In this document: piece by piece, positions 6,418 to 11,697 of the stretch
Numbering within the stretch: position 1 is the first letter of the stretch
How the letters are laid out: each line of letters starts with the position of its first letter
From: JASEFH01 sp034679905
GTDB taxonomy: Archaea; Halobacteriota; Methanomicrobia; Methanomicrobiales; JACTUA01
Reading direction: 5' to 3'
Assembly: GCA_034679905.1 (NCBI GenBank)
Contig: JAXDAH010000010.1
Span: forward strand, 1-11,697
Length of the DNA stretch: 11,697 nt
Position numbers and translations under genes: made by a program
Notes under the pieces: generated by a model
Databases searched by the model: none
What the model saw: only the letters and a program-made list of their open reading frames with translations
Told to the model about the DNA's origin: nothing

Positions 6418-7619
6418 GAACTGCCGATCGCCTCCAGCGCGTCCTCCAGGATGGCGAGCCCCTCATCCACCTCGTGGCGGGCGATGTTCAGGGCGGGGGA
6501 GAGCCGCACGATGCGGTCCTGGATCCGGTTGACGATCAGCCCGCGGTCCAGGCATGCCTGCTGGAGTCGTGCTGCCGCCTGCGGGTCGTCGAGCTCCATC
6601 GCGACGAGCAGCCCCCGCCCGCGGACGCTCCGGATCCTGCCGGGATAGTCGGCCTGCCAGCGGTGCATGCGGTCGAGGATGATCGAGCCCATTGCCTCCA
6701 CGTTCCGCGCGATGTTTCGCTCCAGGAGCTCGTTCAGGACCGCATGAGCGACGGCGCAGCCCAGGGGGTTGCCGCAGTAGGTGCCTCCGTGGTCGCCTCT
6801 CCCGAGCTGTGCGGCCACCGTCTCGGTGAGGGCGAAGGCGGCGAAGGGGAACCCGCCGGCGATCCCCTTGCCCATGGTAAGGAAGTCCGGCTCCACCTGG
6901 TGCCCGCTGATGGCAAAGAGGGGGCCCGTGCGGCAGAATCCCGTCTGGATCTCGTCCACGATCAGCAGGCTCCCGTTCTCGTGGCAGAGCACCGACATCT
7001 CCTCTAGGTAGCCCTCCGAGGGGACGTTCACCCCGCCCTCCCCCTGGATGGGCTCGACGATCACCGCCGCGACGTCCCCGTCGAGCGCCTCCGCCAGGGC
7101 GGCCGGATCGTCGTAGGGGATGAAGCGGAAGTTCGGCATCCGTGGCTGGTACCTGTCGCGGTGCTTCGACTGTCCGGTCGCGGACGCGGTGCCGATCGTC
7201 CTCCCGTGGAAGCTCTGCTGGGTGGAGATGACGTCGGTCCTGTCCGTGACCTTCCGGGCCAGCTTGATGGCGGCGTCGTTCGCCTCCGCTCCGCTGTTGC
7301 AGAAGAAGATGCGGGTGAGGGGAGGCGGCAGCAGCGGCACCATCCGGGATAGGAGCCGGGCCCGCATTGGCGAGTAGGTGAGCCCGGAGTTGGGATTCTG
7401 GAGGATCTTCTTCCCCTGCTCCACGAGAGCGGCGTAGATCGGCGGCGGAGCGTGCCCGAGGCAGGTGACGCCCCAGCCGGCGGTGAAGTCCAGATACTGT
7501 CTCCCGTTCTCGTCCCAGACGTGGACCCCTTCGCCCCGCTCGATCGCGATCGGGAGCTTGGCGGCGAAGGGCGGCATGTGGCGATCCTCGATCGCCATGG
7601 TGGATGCTGCATCTTCCAT
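6414..7619 (-). CDS. PLP-dependent class III aminotransferase (ArgD/GabT-like)
   Basis: A 401-residue cytosolic fold-type I transaminase. Motifs in order are 'FCNSGAEANDAAIKLARK' (106-123, phosphate-binding loop), 'SFHGRT' (136-141), 'VEPIQGEGG' (188-196), 'VDEIQTGFCRTG' (221-232, Asp222 contacting the PLP ring nitrogen), 'TMGKGIAGGFP' with the Schiff-base lysine Lys251, 'GGTYCGNPLGCA' (278-289) and 'VRLSPAL' with Arg372 for the substrate carboxylate. All catalytic residues are present. The family includes acetylornithine, 4-aminobutyrate and other omega-amino acid transaminases; the sequence alone does not settle the substrate, and there are no arginine-pathway neighbours. The ATG at 7619 has GGAAG just upstream; in-frame ATGs at 7598 and 7577 would also preserve the fold. 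Confidence 0.93.
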   Translation of the reverse strand: MEDAASTMAIEDRHMPPFAAKLPIAIERGEGVHVWDENGRQYLDFTAGWGVTCLGHAPPPIYAALVEQGKKILQNPNSGLTYSPMRARLLSRMVPLLPPPLTRIFFCNSGAEANDAAIKLARKVTDRTDVISTQQSFHGRTIGTASATGQSKHRDRYQPRMPNFRFIPYDDPAALAEALDGDVAAVIVEPIQGEGGVNVPSEGYLEEMSVLCHENGSLLIVDEIQTGFCRTGPLFAISGHQVEPDFLTMGKGIAGGFPFAAFALTETVAAQLGRGDHGGTYCGNPLGCAVAHAVLNELLERNIARNVEAMGSIILDRMHRWQADYPGRIRSVRGRGLLVAMELDDPQAAARLQQACLDRGLIVNRIQDRIVRLSPALNIARHEVDEGLAILEDALEAIGSS

Positions 7620-7696
7620 ACGGCTTCCAGTTCTCCCTGCACCAGAAGGGGCCGCTCCTGCCCTCTACCAGGCGTTCCCTGCGGCTCCGCTCTCCG

Positions 7697-7721
7697 TGCA
7701 GGATCGTACAATCGACCTGCA
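7697..7721. promoter_or_regulatory. Inverted repeat next to the aminotransferase promoter
   Basis: TGCAGG (7697-7702) pairs with CCTGCA (7716-7721), extended inward by TCG/CGA after one bulged A, leaving a 6-nt loop. It lies at the predicted transcription start of the minus-strand gene, so it could be an operator or a leader hairpin. Confidence 0.4.
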
Positions 7722-7732
7722 GCTATTTAAGG
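7722..7732 (-). promoter_or_regulatory. TATA-like element of the aminotransferase gene
   Basis: On the minus strand the element reads CCTTAAATAGC, an A/T patch in GC-rich DNA. It predicts a start near 7700 and a leader of about 80 nt before the ATG at 7619. Confidence 0.45.
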
Positions 7733-8032
7733 CCCTATCGAACCCGCCGGGGCAGGTGTACGCGCCCATTCCGGATTATCCGGTTCCCGGGGCTATCCCG
7801 GGATCGTTCTCATGCCGGATGACTGCCGCACTACGATTCGGAGCCGGGGCGGAGACCGGCGCCCCATGGAGTGCAACGGGATATGGAAAGCGGGTGGAAC
7901 ACGCGTAGCCGGGTCGGCGGGGCTTCGAATGCCGGCATCCGCTCGACACCGGAGGGCAGGATCATCGCACGCAGGCGTGGGGGTGCGCCCCCTCATGGTG
8001 GCGGGCTGATACCTGGAGAGGGGGGTGTGGCG

Positions 8033-8062
8033 GGAGGGGCCAATCTCGAACTCGGCCCCTCC
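8033..8062. repeat. 9-bp perfect inverted repeat
   Basis: GGAGGGGCC (8033-8041) and GGCCCCTCC (8054-8062) are perfectly complementary around a 12-nt loop. No T-run and no gene end are next to it, so it is not explained as a terminator. Confidence 0.6.
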
Positions 8063-8247
8063 GTACGGATTGCGAGTGGATCTCGTATACTGTACCGACG
8101 CGGCCAGCTCCGGGAGCAGATACATCTCTCCCCGCAACGGGAGAGTTCAACTGCATGCCCTCACAACCGTCCTGCCGTATGGCGACAGCATTGCTATAAG
8201 CAGACTTCGACGGCTCCTGTTCCCCGATCTGGACCATTCCTGCCTTA

Positions 8248-8257
8248 TTTTATAAAG
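8248..8257 (+). promoter_or_regulatory. TATA box upstream of the small Cys-rich gene
   Basis: TTTTATAAAG is the best TATA match in this part of the window. It predicts transcription start near 8279-8280, exactly at an ATG (8280) in frame with the downstream gene. A second A/T element, AAAGTATTTATG (8271-8282), would place the start near 8303 instead. Confidence 0.5.
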
Positions 8258-8390
8258 AATCGAATTCTGGAAAGTATTTATGCAGATATGGCAGAATTCA
8301 TGTACCTTTGGGGATGGAGATCGGGGCGCTCCCGCTCCGGGACGGATCTCCAGACGCAGTTCAAAGCCAACAGGACAAGAGTGTGAACCG

Positions 8391-8561
8391 ATGCCGACAT
8401 TTACATGCAACCACGAGGGTACAGGATTTGCATCCGCCAGACCGTACGTGCTCCATATGCGGAAGATGGACTGCTCAACACCGCTCTGCTTCGTTTGCGG
8501 GCGCATCATGACGCGCGTGGCAGACGATACGGTTTCTCAGCCGAAGATCATCGTGCAGTAA
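8391..8561 (+). CDS. Small Cys-rich protein, probable zinc ribbon
   Basis: A 56-residue protein with Cys6-x-His8 near the N-terminus and Cys28, Cys33 and Cys36 in 'CSTPLCFVCGRIM'. The Cys-x2-Cys-Gly knuckle at 33-37 with the N-terminal Cys/His pair is what a small zinc-binding fold would need. Function unknown; such mini-proteins are common in methanogens. The ATG at 8391 was chosen because codon usage becomes gene-like there and GTGA lies 5-6 nt upstream as a weak Shine-Dalgarno. An in-frame ATG at 8280, at the expected start of a leaderless transcript, would add 37 residues of less natural composition. A hairpin/T-run terminator follows about 60 bp after the stop, supporting a real plus-strand transcript. 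Confidence 0.6.
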   Translation: MPTFTCNHEGTGFASARPYVLHMRKMDCSTPLCFVCGRIMTRVADDTVSQPKIIVQ

Positions 8562-8615
8562 CCGACAGAAGCACGGTTTCTGGAGATTTCGCACAACGGC
8601 GCCGGCAGAGGATGG

Positions 8616-8636
8616 CACGGCGCTTCGCCTTTTTTT
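8616..8636 (+). terminator. Hairpin plus T7 terminator
   Basis: GGCG (8619-8622) and CGCC (8626-8629) flank the loop CTT, immediately followed by seven T. It ends the transcript of the small Cys-rich gene before the convergent gene begins. Confidence 0.65.
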
Positions 8637-8797
8637 CAGGCATCCGATCTCTCTATGCCGCTCCTGTATAGACGGCAGCAGGAGCACCGCTCCGCTGTCT
8701 GCGGATGCGATACGGGGGATGGATCGGGACCCGCGTCCAGCCCCGCTTCGCCCCGTCGTGCCCTGTGCGGGCCGGGACTGAGACGGATGGGCGTGCA

Positions 8798-8974
8798 TTA
8801 CTCGACCAGGCGCTCGCGGTCTGCACTGCGGTAAAAGGTCACCCTGCCGCACTTCTCGCAGTCAACGGGGATGGTCTGGATCCTTCGAACGCAGCGATCG
8901 ACGACGGACTTCTGAACCGCCCTTGAAGCGCGGCAGAACCGACAGGTGGCAATGTAACTCGGACTACTCTCCAT
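8798..8974 (-). CDS. Small zinc-ribbon protein (two CxxC knuckles)
   Basis: A 58-residue protein with Cys11-x2-Cys14 ('CRFC') and Cys39-x2-Cys42-Gly ('CEKCG'), the classic four-cysteine zinc-ribbon spacing of about 24 residues between pairs, plus a lone Cys28. The middle is basic (Arg/Lys), so nucleic-acid binding is plausible but unproven. The start at 8974 is well supported: GGAGGGG at 8981-8987 is a strong Shine-Dalgarno with 6-nt spacing. Longer in-frame starts lie beyond the predicted promoter and would add unnatural sequence. It converges on the other small Cys-rich gene and diverges from the small membrane protein gene. Confidence 0.78.
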   Translation of the reverse strand: MESSPSYIATCRFCRASRAVQKSVVDRCVRRIQTIPVDCEKCGRVTFYRSADRERLVE

Positions 8975-8980
8975 TAGCTT

Positions 8981-8987
8981 CCCCTCC
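8981..8987 (-). promoter_or_regulatory. Shine-Dalgarno of the zinc-ribbon gene
   Basis: It reads GGAGGGG on the minus strand, 6 nt before the ATG at 8974. It decides the start in favour of the 58-residue form. Confidence 0.8.
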
Positions 8988-9040
8988 AGGCAGAGCGCAC
9001 ATAGCGCATCGCTCCACCCAGGATCCGGGTCGGGGTTACA

Positions 9041-9065
9041 GAAATATTTTGCTAAATATAATACT
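9041..9065. promoter_or_regulatory. Divergent A/T-rich promoter island
   Basis: The island contains GAAATATTTT and CTAAATATAATA. On the minus strand TATATTTA (9053-9060) predicts a start near 9031 for the zinc-ribbon gene. On the plus strand AAATATAATA predicts a start near 9085 for the small membrane protein, leaving a leader of about 165 nt. Confidence 0.5.
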
Positions 9066-9252
9066 GTGAGTATGAATCGGGGTTCAGTTGCAACACCAGC
9101 AGCATCTCTTCCGTGCATGCGGATGCCCCTGCACGCCCGGGACGGGGCATCGGAACTGTGAAGATCTCCTTTCTCCCCATTCTTCCAGCGCAGCATCCCC
9201 CTATCCGCTGCCGGGCGACTGGAAAGGAAGATTTTTCGCCGTCGGAGGAAAA

Positions 9253-9522
9253 ATGTACCGGATGGAAGAGCGCTTGAAGTCGATGCTGTTCATTGCGGTG
9301 GGGGCGGGGCTTGTCCTGCTGGCGGGCATCAACCCGGTGGGTTACTTTCTCATCCTGATAGGGCTCGGGGCCCTGCTCGGCCTCTACCGCATGGAGGAGC
9401 TCCGCCTGCATTCCCGCCGCGGACTGATGTGGATTGCCCTCGGGATCGCGGGGGCGGTTCTGCTCTATGGCGCCTCGATCTGGATTATCCTGATGATCGC
9501 AGCCGGGGCGGGGGCATCCTGA
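9253..9522 (+). CDS. Small hydrophobic membrane protein of unknown function
   Basis: An 89-residue protein with a short basic/acidic head (MYRMEERLK), then hydrophobic segments at about 11-26, 28-44, 60-72 and 73-86, consistent with two helical hairpins in the membrane. 'YRMEE' occurs twice, at 2-6 and again at 45-49, hinting at an internal duplication of a head-plus-hairpin unit. No catalytic motif or known family is recognised. The ATG at 9253 has GGAGG (9244-9248) 4 nt upstream. It faces the response regulator gene across a 60-bp spacer. Function cannot be inferred from context. Confidence 0.72.
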   Translation: MYRMEERLKSMLFIAVGAGLVLLAGINPVGYFLILIGLGALLGLYRMEELRLHSRRGLMWIALGIAGAVLLYGASIWIILMIAAGAGAS

Positions 9523-9551
9523 GACGGCTCCTGTATCTTTCGGGACGAATG

Positions 9552-9567
9552 CCCGGAGACGCCCGGG
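9552..9567. terminator. Weak hairpin between convergent genes
   Basis: CCCGG (9552-9556) pairs with CCGGG (9563-9567) in the 60-bp spacer where the small membrane protein and response regulator genes converge. The T-run is lacking, so it is only a possible bidirectional end signal. Confidence 0.25.
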
Positions 9568-9582
9568 TCGGCAGGCGCCCGC

Positions 9583-10017
9583 CTACTTTCTGGTATTGAA
9601 GAACTCCAGGAACCAGCGTACGAACTCCATCAGCTGCCGCATGTCGGCGGGTTTGGTGATGTAGTAGGTCGTGGGATACTGGGTTGCCTGGCTATAGTCC
9701 ATCTCGTCTTTGGAGCCGGTCAGCACCACCACGGGTATCTTCTTCAGCCGATCGCTCGTCTTGATCTCGTGGAGCACCTCCCGCCCGTCCTTTCGGGGGA
9801 GGTTGAGGTCGAGCAGGATCACGTCCGGGAAGGGGGCGGAGGCGTATTTCCCTGTCCTCTCCAGGAACTCCATCGCCTCCACCCCGTCCCCGACGGTGCT
9901 CAGGTGATAGTGCATCCTCGACTCCCGGAACGCCTCCTCGATGGATCGCACGTCTCCGGGGTTATCCTCGACGAGAAGAATCTTTTTGGGTATCTCGAGC
10001 TGTTCTTTGTTCTCCAT
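9583..10017 (-). CDS. Single-domain response regulator (CheY/Rcp1-like)
   Basis: A 144-residue receiver domain with no output domain. All key residues are visible: acidic pair Glu17-Asp18 in 'LLVEDNPGD', phospho-acceptor Asp70 in 'VILLDLNLPRKDG', Thr100 in 'VVVLTGS' and Lys122 in 'YITKPAD'. The 'EDNPGD' start, the 'DLNLPRKDG' loop and the long C-terminal helix are typical of the Rcp1-like regulators paired with phytochrome-type and PAS kinases. It likely receives phosphate from the kinase encoded 147 bp upstream and signals by protein contact. The ATG at 10017 is preceded by AGAGG at 5-nt spacing. A TATA-like element and a palindrome in the gap suggest it can also be transcribed on its own. 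Confidence 0.95.
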   Translation of the reverse strand: MENKEQLEIPKKILLVEDNPGDVRSIEEAFRESRMHYHLSTVGDGVEAMEFLERTGKYASAPFPDVILLDLNLPRKDGREVLHEIKTSDRLKKIPVVVLTGSKDEMDYSQATQYPTTYYITKPADMRQLMEFVRWFLEFFNTRK

Positions 10018-10029
10018 GATAGCCTCTAA

Positions 10030-10041
10030 TGTACCGGTACA
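10030..10041. promoter_or_regulatory. 12-bp perfect palindrome before the response regulator gene
   Basis: TGTACCGGTACA is perfectly self-complementary and sits between the TATA-like element (10039-10050) and the ATG at 10017, overlapping the edge of the former. This is where a repressor would block initiation. Confidence 0.5.
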
Positions 10042-10050
10042 GAATAAAAA
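10039..10050 (-). promoter_or_regulatory. TATA-like element of the response regulator gene
   Basis: It reads CTTTTTATTCTG on the minus strand, an isolated A/T patch about 27 bp before the ATG at 10017. It suggests a promoter separate from that of the kinase gene. Confidence 0.45.
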
Positions 10051-10090
10051 GATTCAGCCCGCACGCCCTCCCAGCAGCAGAGATGGTTGC

Positions 10091-10108
10091 GGGGATTACC
10101 GTATCCCC
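10091..10108. repeat. Hairpin between kinase and response regulator genes
   Basis: GGGGAT (10091-10096) and ATCCCC (10103-10108) form a 6-bp stem with a 6-nt loop, about 57 bp after the kinase stop. It may affect transcript ends or stability between the two genes. Confidence 0.35.
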
Positions 10109-10164
10109 TACAGCAGGCGTGTCGGAACTCCCCGCCCGGCAGGAGGCGATCTCCCCGTCGCCTC

Positions 10165-11616
10165 TCACACCGCTGCCGGCAGCGTGAAGTGGAACGCGGT
10201 TCCCTTCCCGGGCTCGGACTCGACCCAGATCCGTCCCCCGTGCCGTTCCACGATCCGTTTCACGACGGCGAGCCCGATGCCGGTCCCGGAGTACTTCTCC
10301 CGTCCGTGGAGCCGCTGGAAGATGACGAAGATGCGGTCGAAGTACTGGGGCTCGATCCCGATCCCGTTGTCCGCCACCGAGAACCGCACCGTGTCGTCCT
10401 GGCGCTGTGCCGCGACGTGAACCCGCGGCGGCACGCCCTCCCGTCGGAACTTGATGCCGTTCCCGATCAGGTTCTGGAAGACCTGGCGGAGCTGGGAGGG
10501 ATCTGCCAGCACCGCGGGCAGCGGATTGTGCGTGACGACGGCGCCGCTCTCCTCGATCCTCGCTCGGAGTCCCTCGAGGGTGCTGCGGAGGACAGCTTCG
10601 CTGTCCGTGCTCTGCGGCTCCCGCCCCCGGGTCGTGATGCGGGAGTACTCCAGCAGATCGGTAATCAGCGCCTGCATCTGTCTTCCCGCATTCACGATGA
10701 GAGCGAGGTATTCATCGGCGTCCCGGTCCAGCCTCCCCCGGTAGCGTCTTTCGACGAGCTGGGCGAAGGTCATCGCCGTGCGAACCGGTTCCTGGAGGTC
10801 GTGGGAGGCGACGTAAGCGAACTGCTCCAGCTCCTCGTTGGACCGCTTCAGGTCCCGCGCGAGCCTTTTTAGCTCCTCTTCAGCCTGCTTCCGTTCGGTG
10901 ATGTCGCGGAGGATGGTCTGGACGTACGGAATCCCTTCCTGGTATACGACAGATCCGACAGACTCCACATCGACGGTCCGGCCGTCCATCCGCACGAGTG
11001 CCATCTCGACGGGTGGCATATTCCCCGTCTTCGGCGCTGCACCCATGCGATCCCGCACCGCAGCCCGCTGCCCGGGAGGCACGAACTCCAGTATGCTCTT
11101 GCCGATGAGGTCCGTCGGTGCGGATGCGCCCAGGAGGTGCAGCGCCGCGGGATTGACGTAGCGAATGACGCACCGCCGCTGCAGCACGACACCGTCCGGG
11201 GAGCGCTCCACCAGGACCCGGTAGCGCACCTCCTCCTCCCGCAGGTGCAGGGTCAGGTAGGAGACGACCGATCCGATCGCGATGAACACGAGGGTCCGGC
11301 TGGCCGCCGAGATCGCCCCGAACAGGTCGGGGCTGCTGAAGAGGTAGACCAGACCGAGGTAGAGGACTCCCAGCCCCAGTACGATGGAGATGGCGACCTC
11401 CCGGCGGGGGAAGCGGTACACGGCGATGATGATCGGCAGGTAGAGGAGGTGCGGGAAGATGATGGTGATGCCGAAGGCGAGACCGAGCACATTCGCGAGG
11501 AGCGTGCCGGCGATCGCGACCGCCAGGATGAGCATCCACAGCCGGGTCTGCTCCAGCCCCTGCAGGGCGGCACCGCCGCTCTTCTCTGTGACTGGTAAGC
11601 CCGGCTCCCGCTTCAT
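10165..11616 (-). CDS. Membrane-bound PAS sensor histidine kinase
   Basis: A 483-residue protein. Residues 25-122 hold four hydrophobic helices (about 27-48, 51-68, 74-93, 104-122) with the 'FPHLLYLPIIIAVYRFPRR' hairpin common in methanogen kinases. A PAS domain follows (about 125-240) ending in 'TILRDITERKQ', then a coiled-coil linker (240-266). The dimerisation domain carries the H-box 'VASHDLQEPVR' with phospho-acceptor His272. The ATPase domain has the N-box 'NLIGNGIKF' (382-390, Asn386), G1 'DNGIGI' (416-421) and G2 'GTGIGL' (444-449). It is complete and probably active. The helices have almost no outside loop, so the signal may be within the membrane or sensed by the PAS domain. GAGG lies 6 nt before the ATG at 11616. 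The regulator downstream is the likely partner. Confidence 0.95.
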   Translation of the reverse strand: MKREPGLPVTEKSGGAALQGLEQTRLWMLILAVAIAGTLLANVLGLAFGITIIFPHLLYLPIIIAVYRFPRREVAISIVLGLGVLYLGLVYLFSSPDLFGAISAASRTLVFIAIGSVVSYLTLHLREEEVRYRVLVERSPDGVVLQRRCVIRYVNPAALHLLGASAPTDLIGKSILEFVPPGQRAAVRDRMGAAPKTGNMPPVEMALVRMDGRTVDVESVGSVVYQEGIPYVQTILRDITERKQAEEELKRLARDLKRSNEELEQFAYVASHDLQEPVRTAMTFAQLVERRYRGRLDRDADEYLALIVNAGRQMQALITDLLEYSRITTRGREPQSTDSEAVLRSTLEGLRARIEESGAVVTHNPLPAVLADPSQLRQVFQNLIGNGIKFRREGVPPRVHVAAQRQDDTVRFSVADNGIGIEPQYFDRIFVIFQRLHGREKYSGTGIGLAVVKRIVERHGGRIWVESEPGKGTAFHFTLPAAV

Positions 11617-11681
11617 CCGCGGCCTCGCCGTGGGAGCCGCTGCAGCCCGGGATGTGACGCGCTTCGATCCGGGGCGGCGCT

Positions 11682-11697
11682 GCCTGCACGTGCAGGC
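11682..11697. repeat. 16-bp perfect palindrome at the window edge
   Basis: GCCTGCACGTGCAGGC is fully self-complementary and lies about 65 bp upstream of the kinase start codon. It ends exactly at the last base, so it may be longer. Possible operator for the kinase gene or part of a terminator of the preceding gene. Confidence 0.5.

Larger units (their letters stand above)
7620..8390. other. Long gene-free stretch rich in hairpins and palindromes
   Basis: No open frame over these 771 bp looks like protein: translations on both strands are Arg/Gly/Ser/Pro-rich without motifs. It contains the aminotransferase promoter (about 7690-7732) and a run of dyads: CCGGAT-t-ATCCGG (7771-7783), ATCCCGGGAT (7795-7804), ATGCCGGCAT (7929-7938), GGGGG/CCCCC with loop TGCG (7979-7992), a 9-bp GGAGGGGCC hairpin (8033-8062) and a 7-bp CTCTCCC hairpin (8126-8145). 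The right end has two TATA-like elements for the small Cys-rich gene. A structured non-coding RNA is possible but no known RNA family was recognised. Confidence 0.5.

Noticed and set aside
7740..8245. CRISPR array, tRNA, SRP RNA or RNase P RNA in the hairpin-rich region
   Set aside because: There are no regularly spaced direct repeats and no recognisable tRNA arms or conserved SRP/RNase P core motifs by eye.
7871..8386. 171-codon plus-strand open frame in the hairpin-rich spacer
   Set aside because: Arg/Ser/Gly-rich, uneven composition, no ribosome-binding site, and it overlaps the promoter of the downstream small gene.
8975..9196. N-terminal extension of the minus-strand zinc-ribbon gene to an ATG at 9196
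   Set aside because: It would pass through the A/T promoter island, while a strong GGAGGGG precedes the internal ATG at 8974.
9088..9252. N-terminal extension of the small membrane protein to an ATG at 9088
   Set aside because: The extra 55 residues look non-coding and GGAGG lies just before the ATG at 9253.
1..11697. A novel defence or mobile-element system
   Set aside because: No transposase, integrase, nuclease, toxin-antitoxin, reverse transcriptase or phage gene is visible; the gene content is chromosomal housekeeping and signalling.

Overview
This GC-rich window looks like chromosomal DNA from a methanogenic euryarchaeon, most likely Methanomicrobiales (Methanoculleus-like). That assignment is inferred from gene content and signals: A/T-rich TATA-like elements about 25 bp before several starts, both leaderless and GGAGG-led starts, a TreT-type trehalose synthase, a DUF169 protein, a PrsW-family membrane protease, a queuosine-precursor transporter, and a histidine kinase paired with an Rcp1-like single-domain response regulator. 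No rRNA, tRNA, CRISPR array, insertion sequence or phage gene was seen.

Layout, left to right. (1) Positions 1-2109, minus strand: a DUF169 protein of unknown function, followed by an exported quinoprotein-dehydrogenase-like beta-propeller that runs off the left edge. A 159-bp spacer between them carries a dyad element and a TATA-like box. (2) Positions 2110-2675: a gene-free divergent spacer with an A/T island that is the treT promoter region. (3) Positions 2676-3944: treT. (4) Positions 3945-4404: a gene-free spacer with a U-rich termination tract, a strong G-quadruplex motif and an 11-bp hairpin. (5) Positions 4405-5175: the PrsW-like protease. (6) Positions 5176-5667: a spacer with traces of a decayed membrane-protein gene. 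(7) Positions 5668-6417: the YhhQ-type transporter, whose stop codon overlaps the stop of the convergent class III aminotransferase (6414-7619, minus). (8) Positions 7620-8390: a long gene-free stretch rich in hairpins and palindromes. (9) Positions 8391-8974: two small convergent Cys-rich (zinc-ribbon-like) proteins with a hairpin/T-run terminator between them. (10) Positions 9253-9522: a small hydrophobic membrane protein sharing a divergent A/T-rich promoter island with the second zinc-ribbon gene. (11) Positions 9583-11616, minus: a membrane PAS histidine kinase followed by its likely response regulator; a 12-bp perfect palindrome lies just before the regulator.

Most genes are single transcription units separated by sizeable spacers, so few functional links can be drawn. 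The kinase and response regulator are a credible signalling pair. Trehalose synthesis, preQ-base uptake and the aminotransferase look like independent housekeeping or stress functions. I do not see a coherent new multi-gene system. The most unusual points are the beta-propeller that retains a quinoprotein-ADH-like active-site layout but has Asn where the catalytic Asp is expected, the G-quadruplex/hairpin element after treT, the hairpin-rich gene-free stretch, and the dyad elements at promoters.
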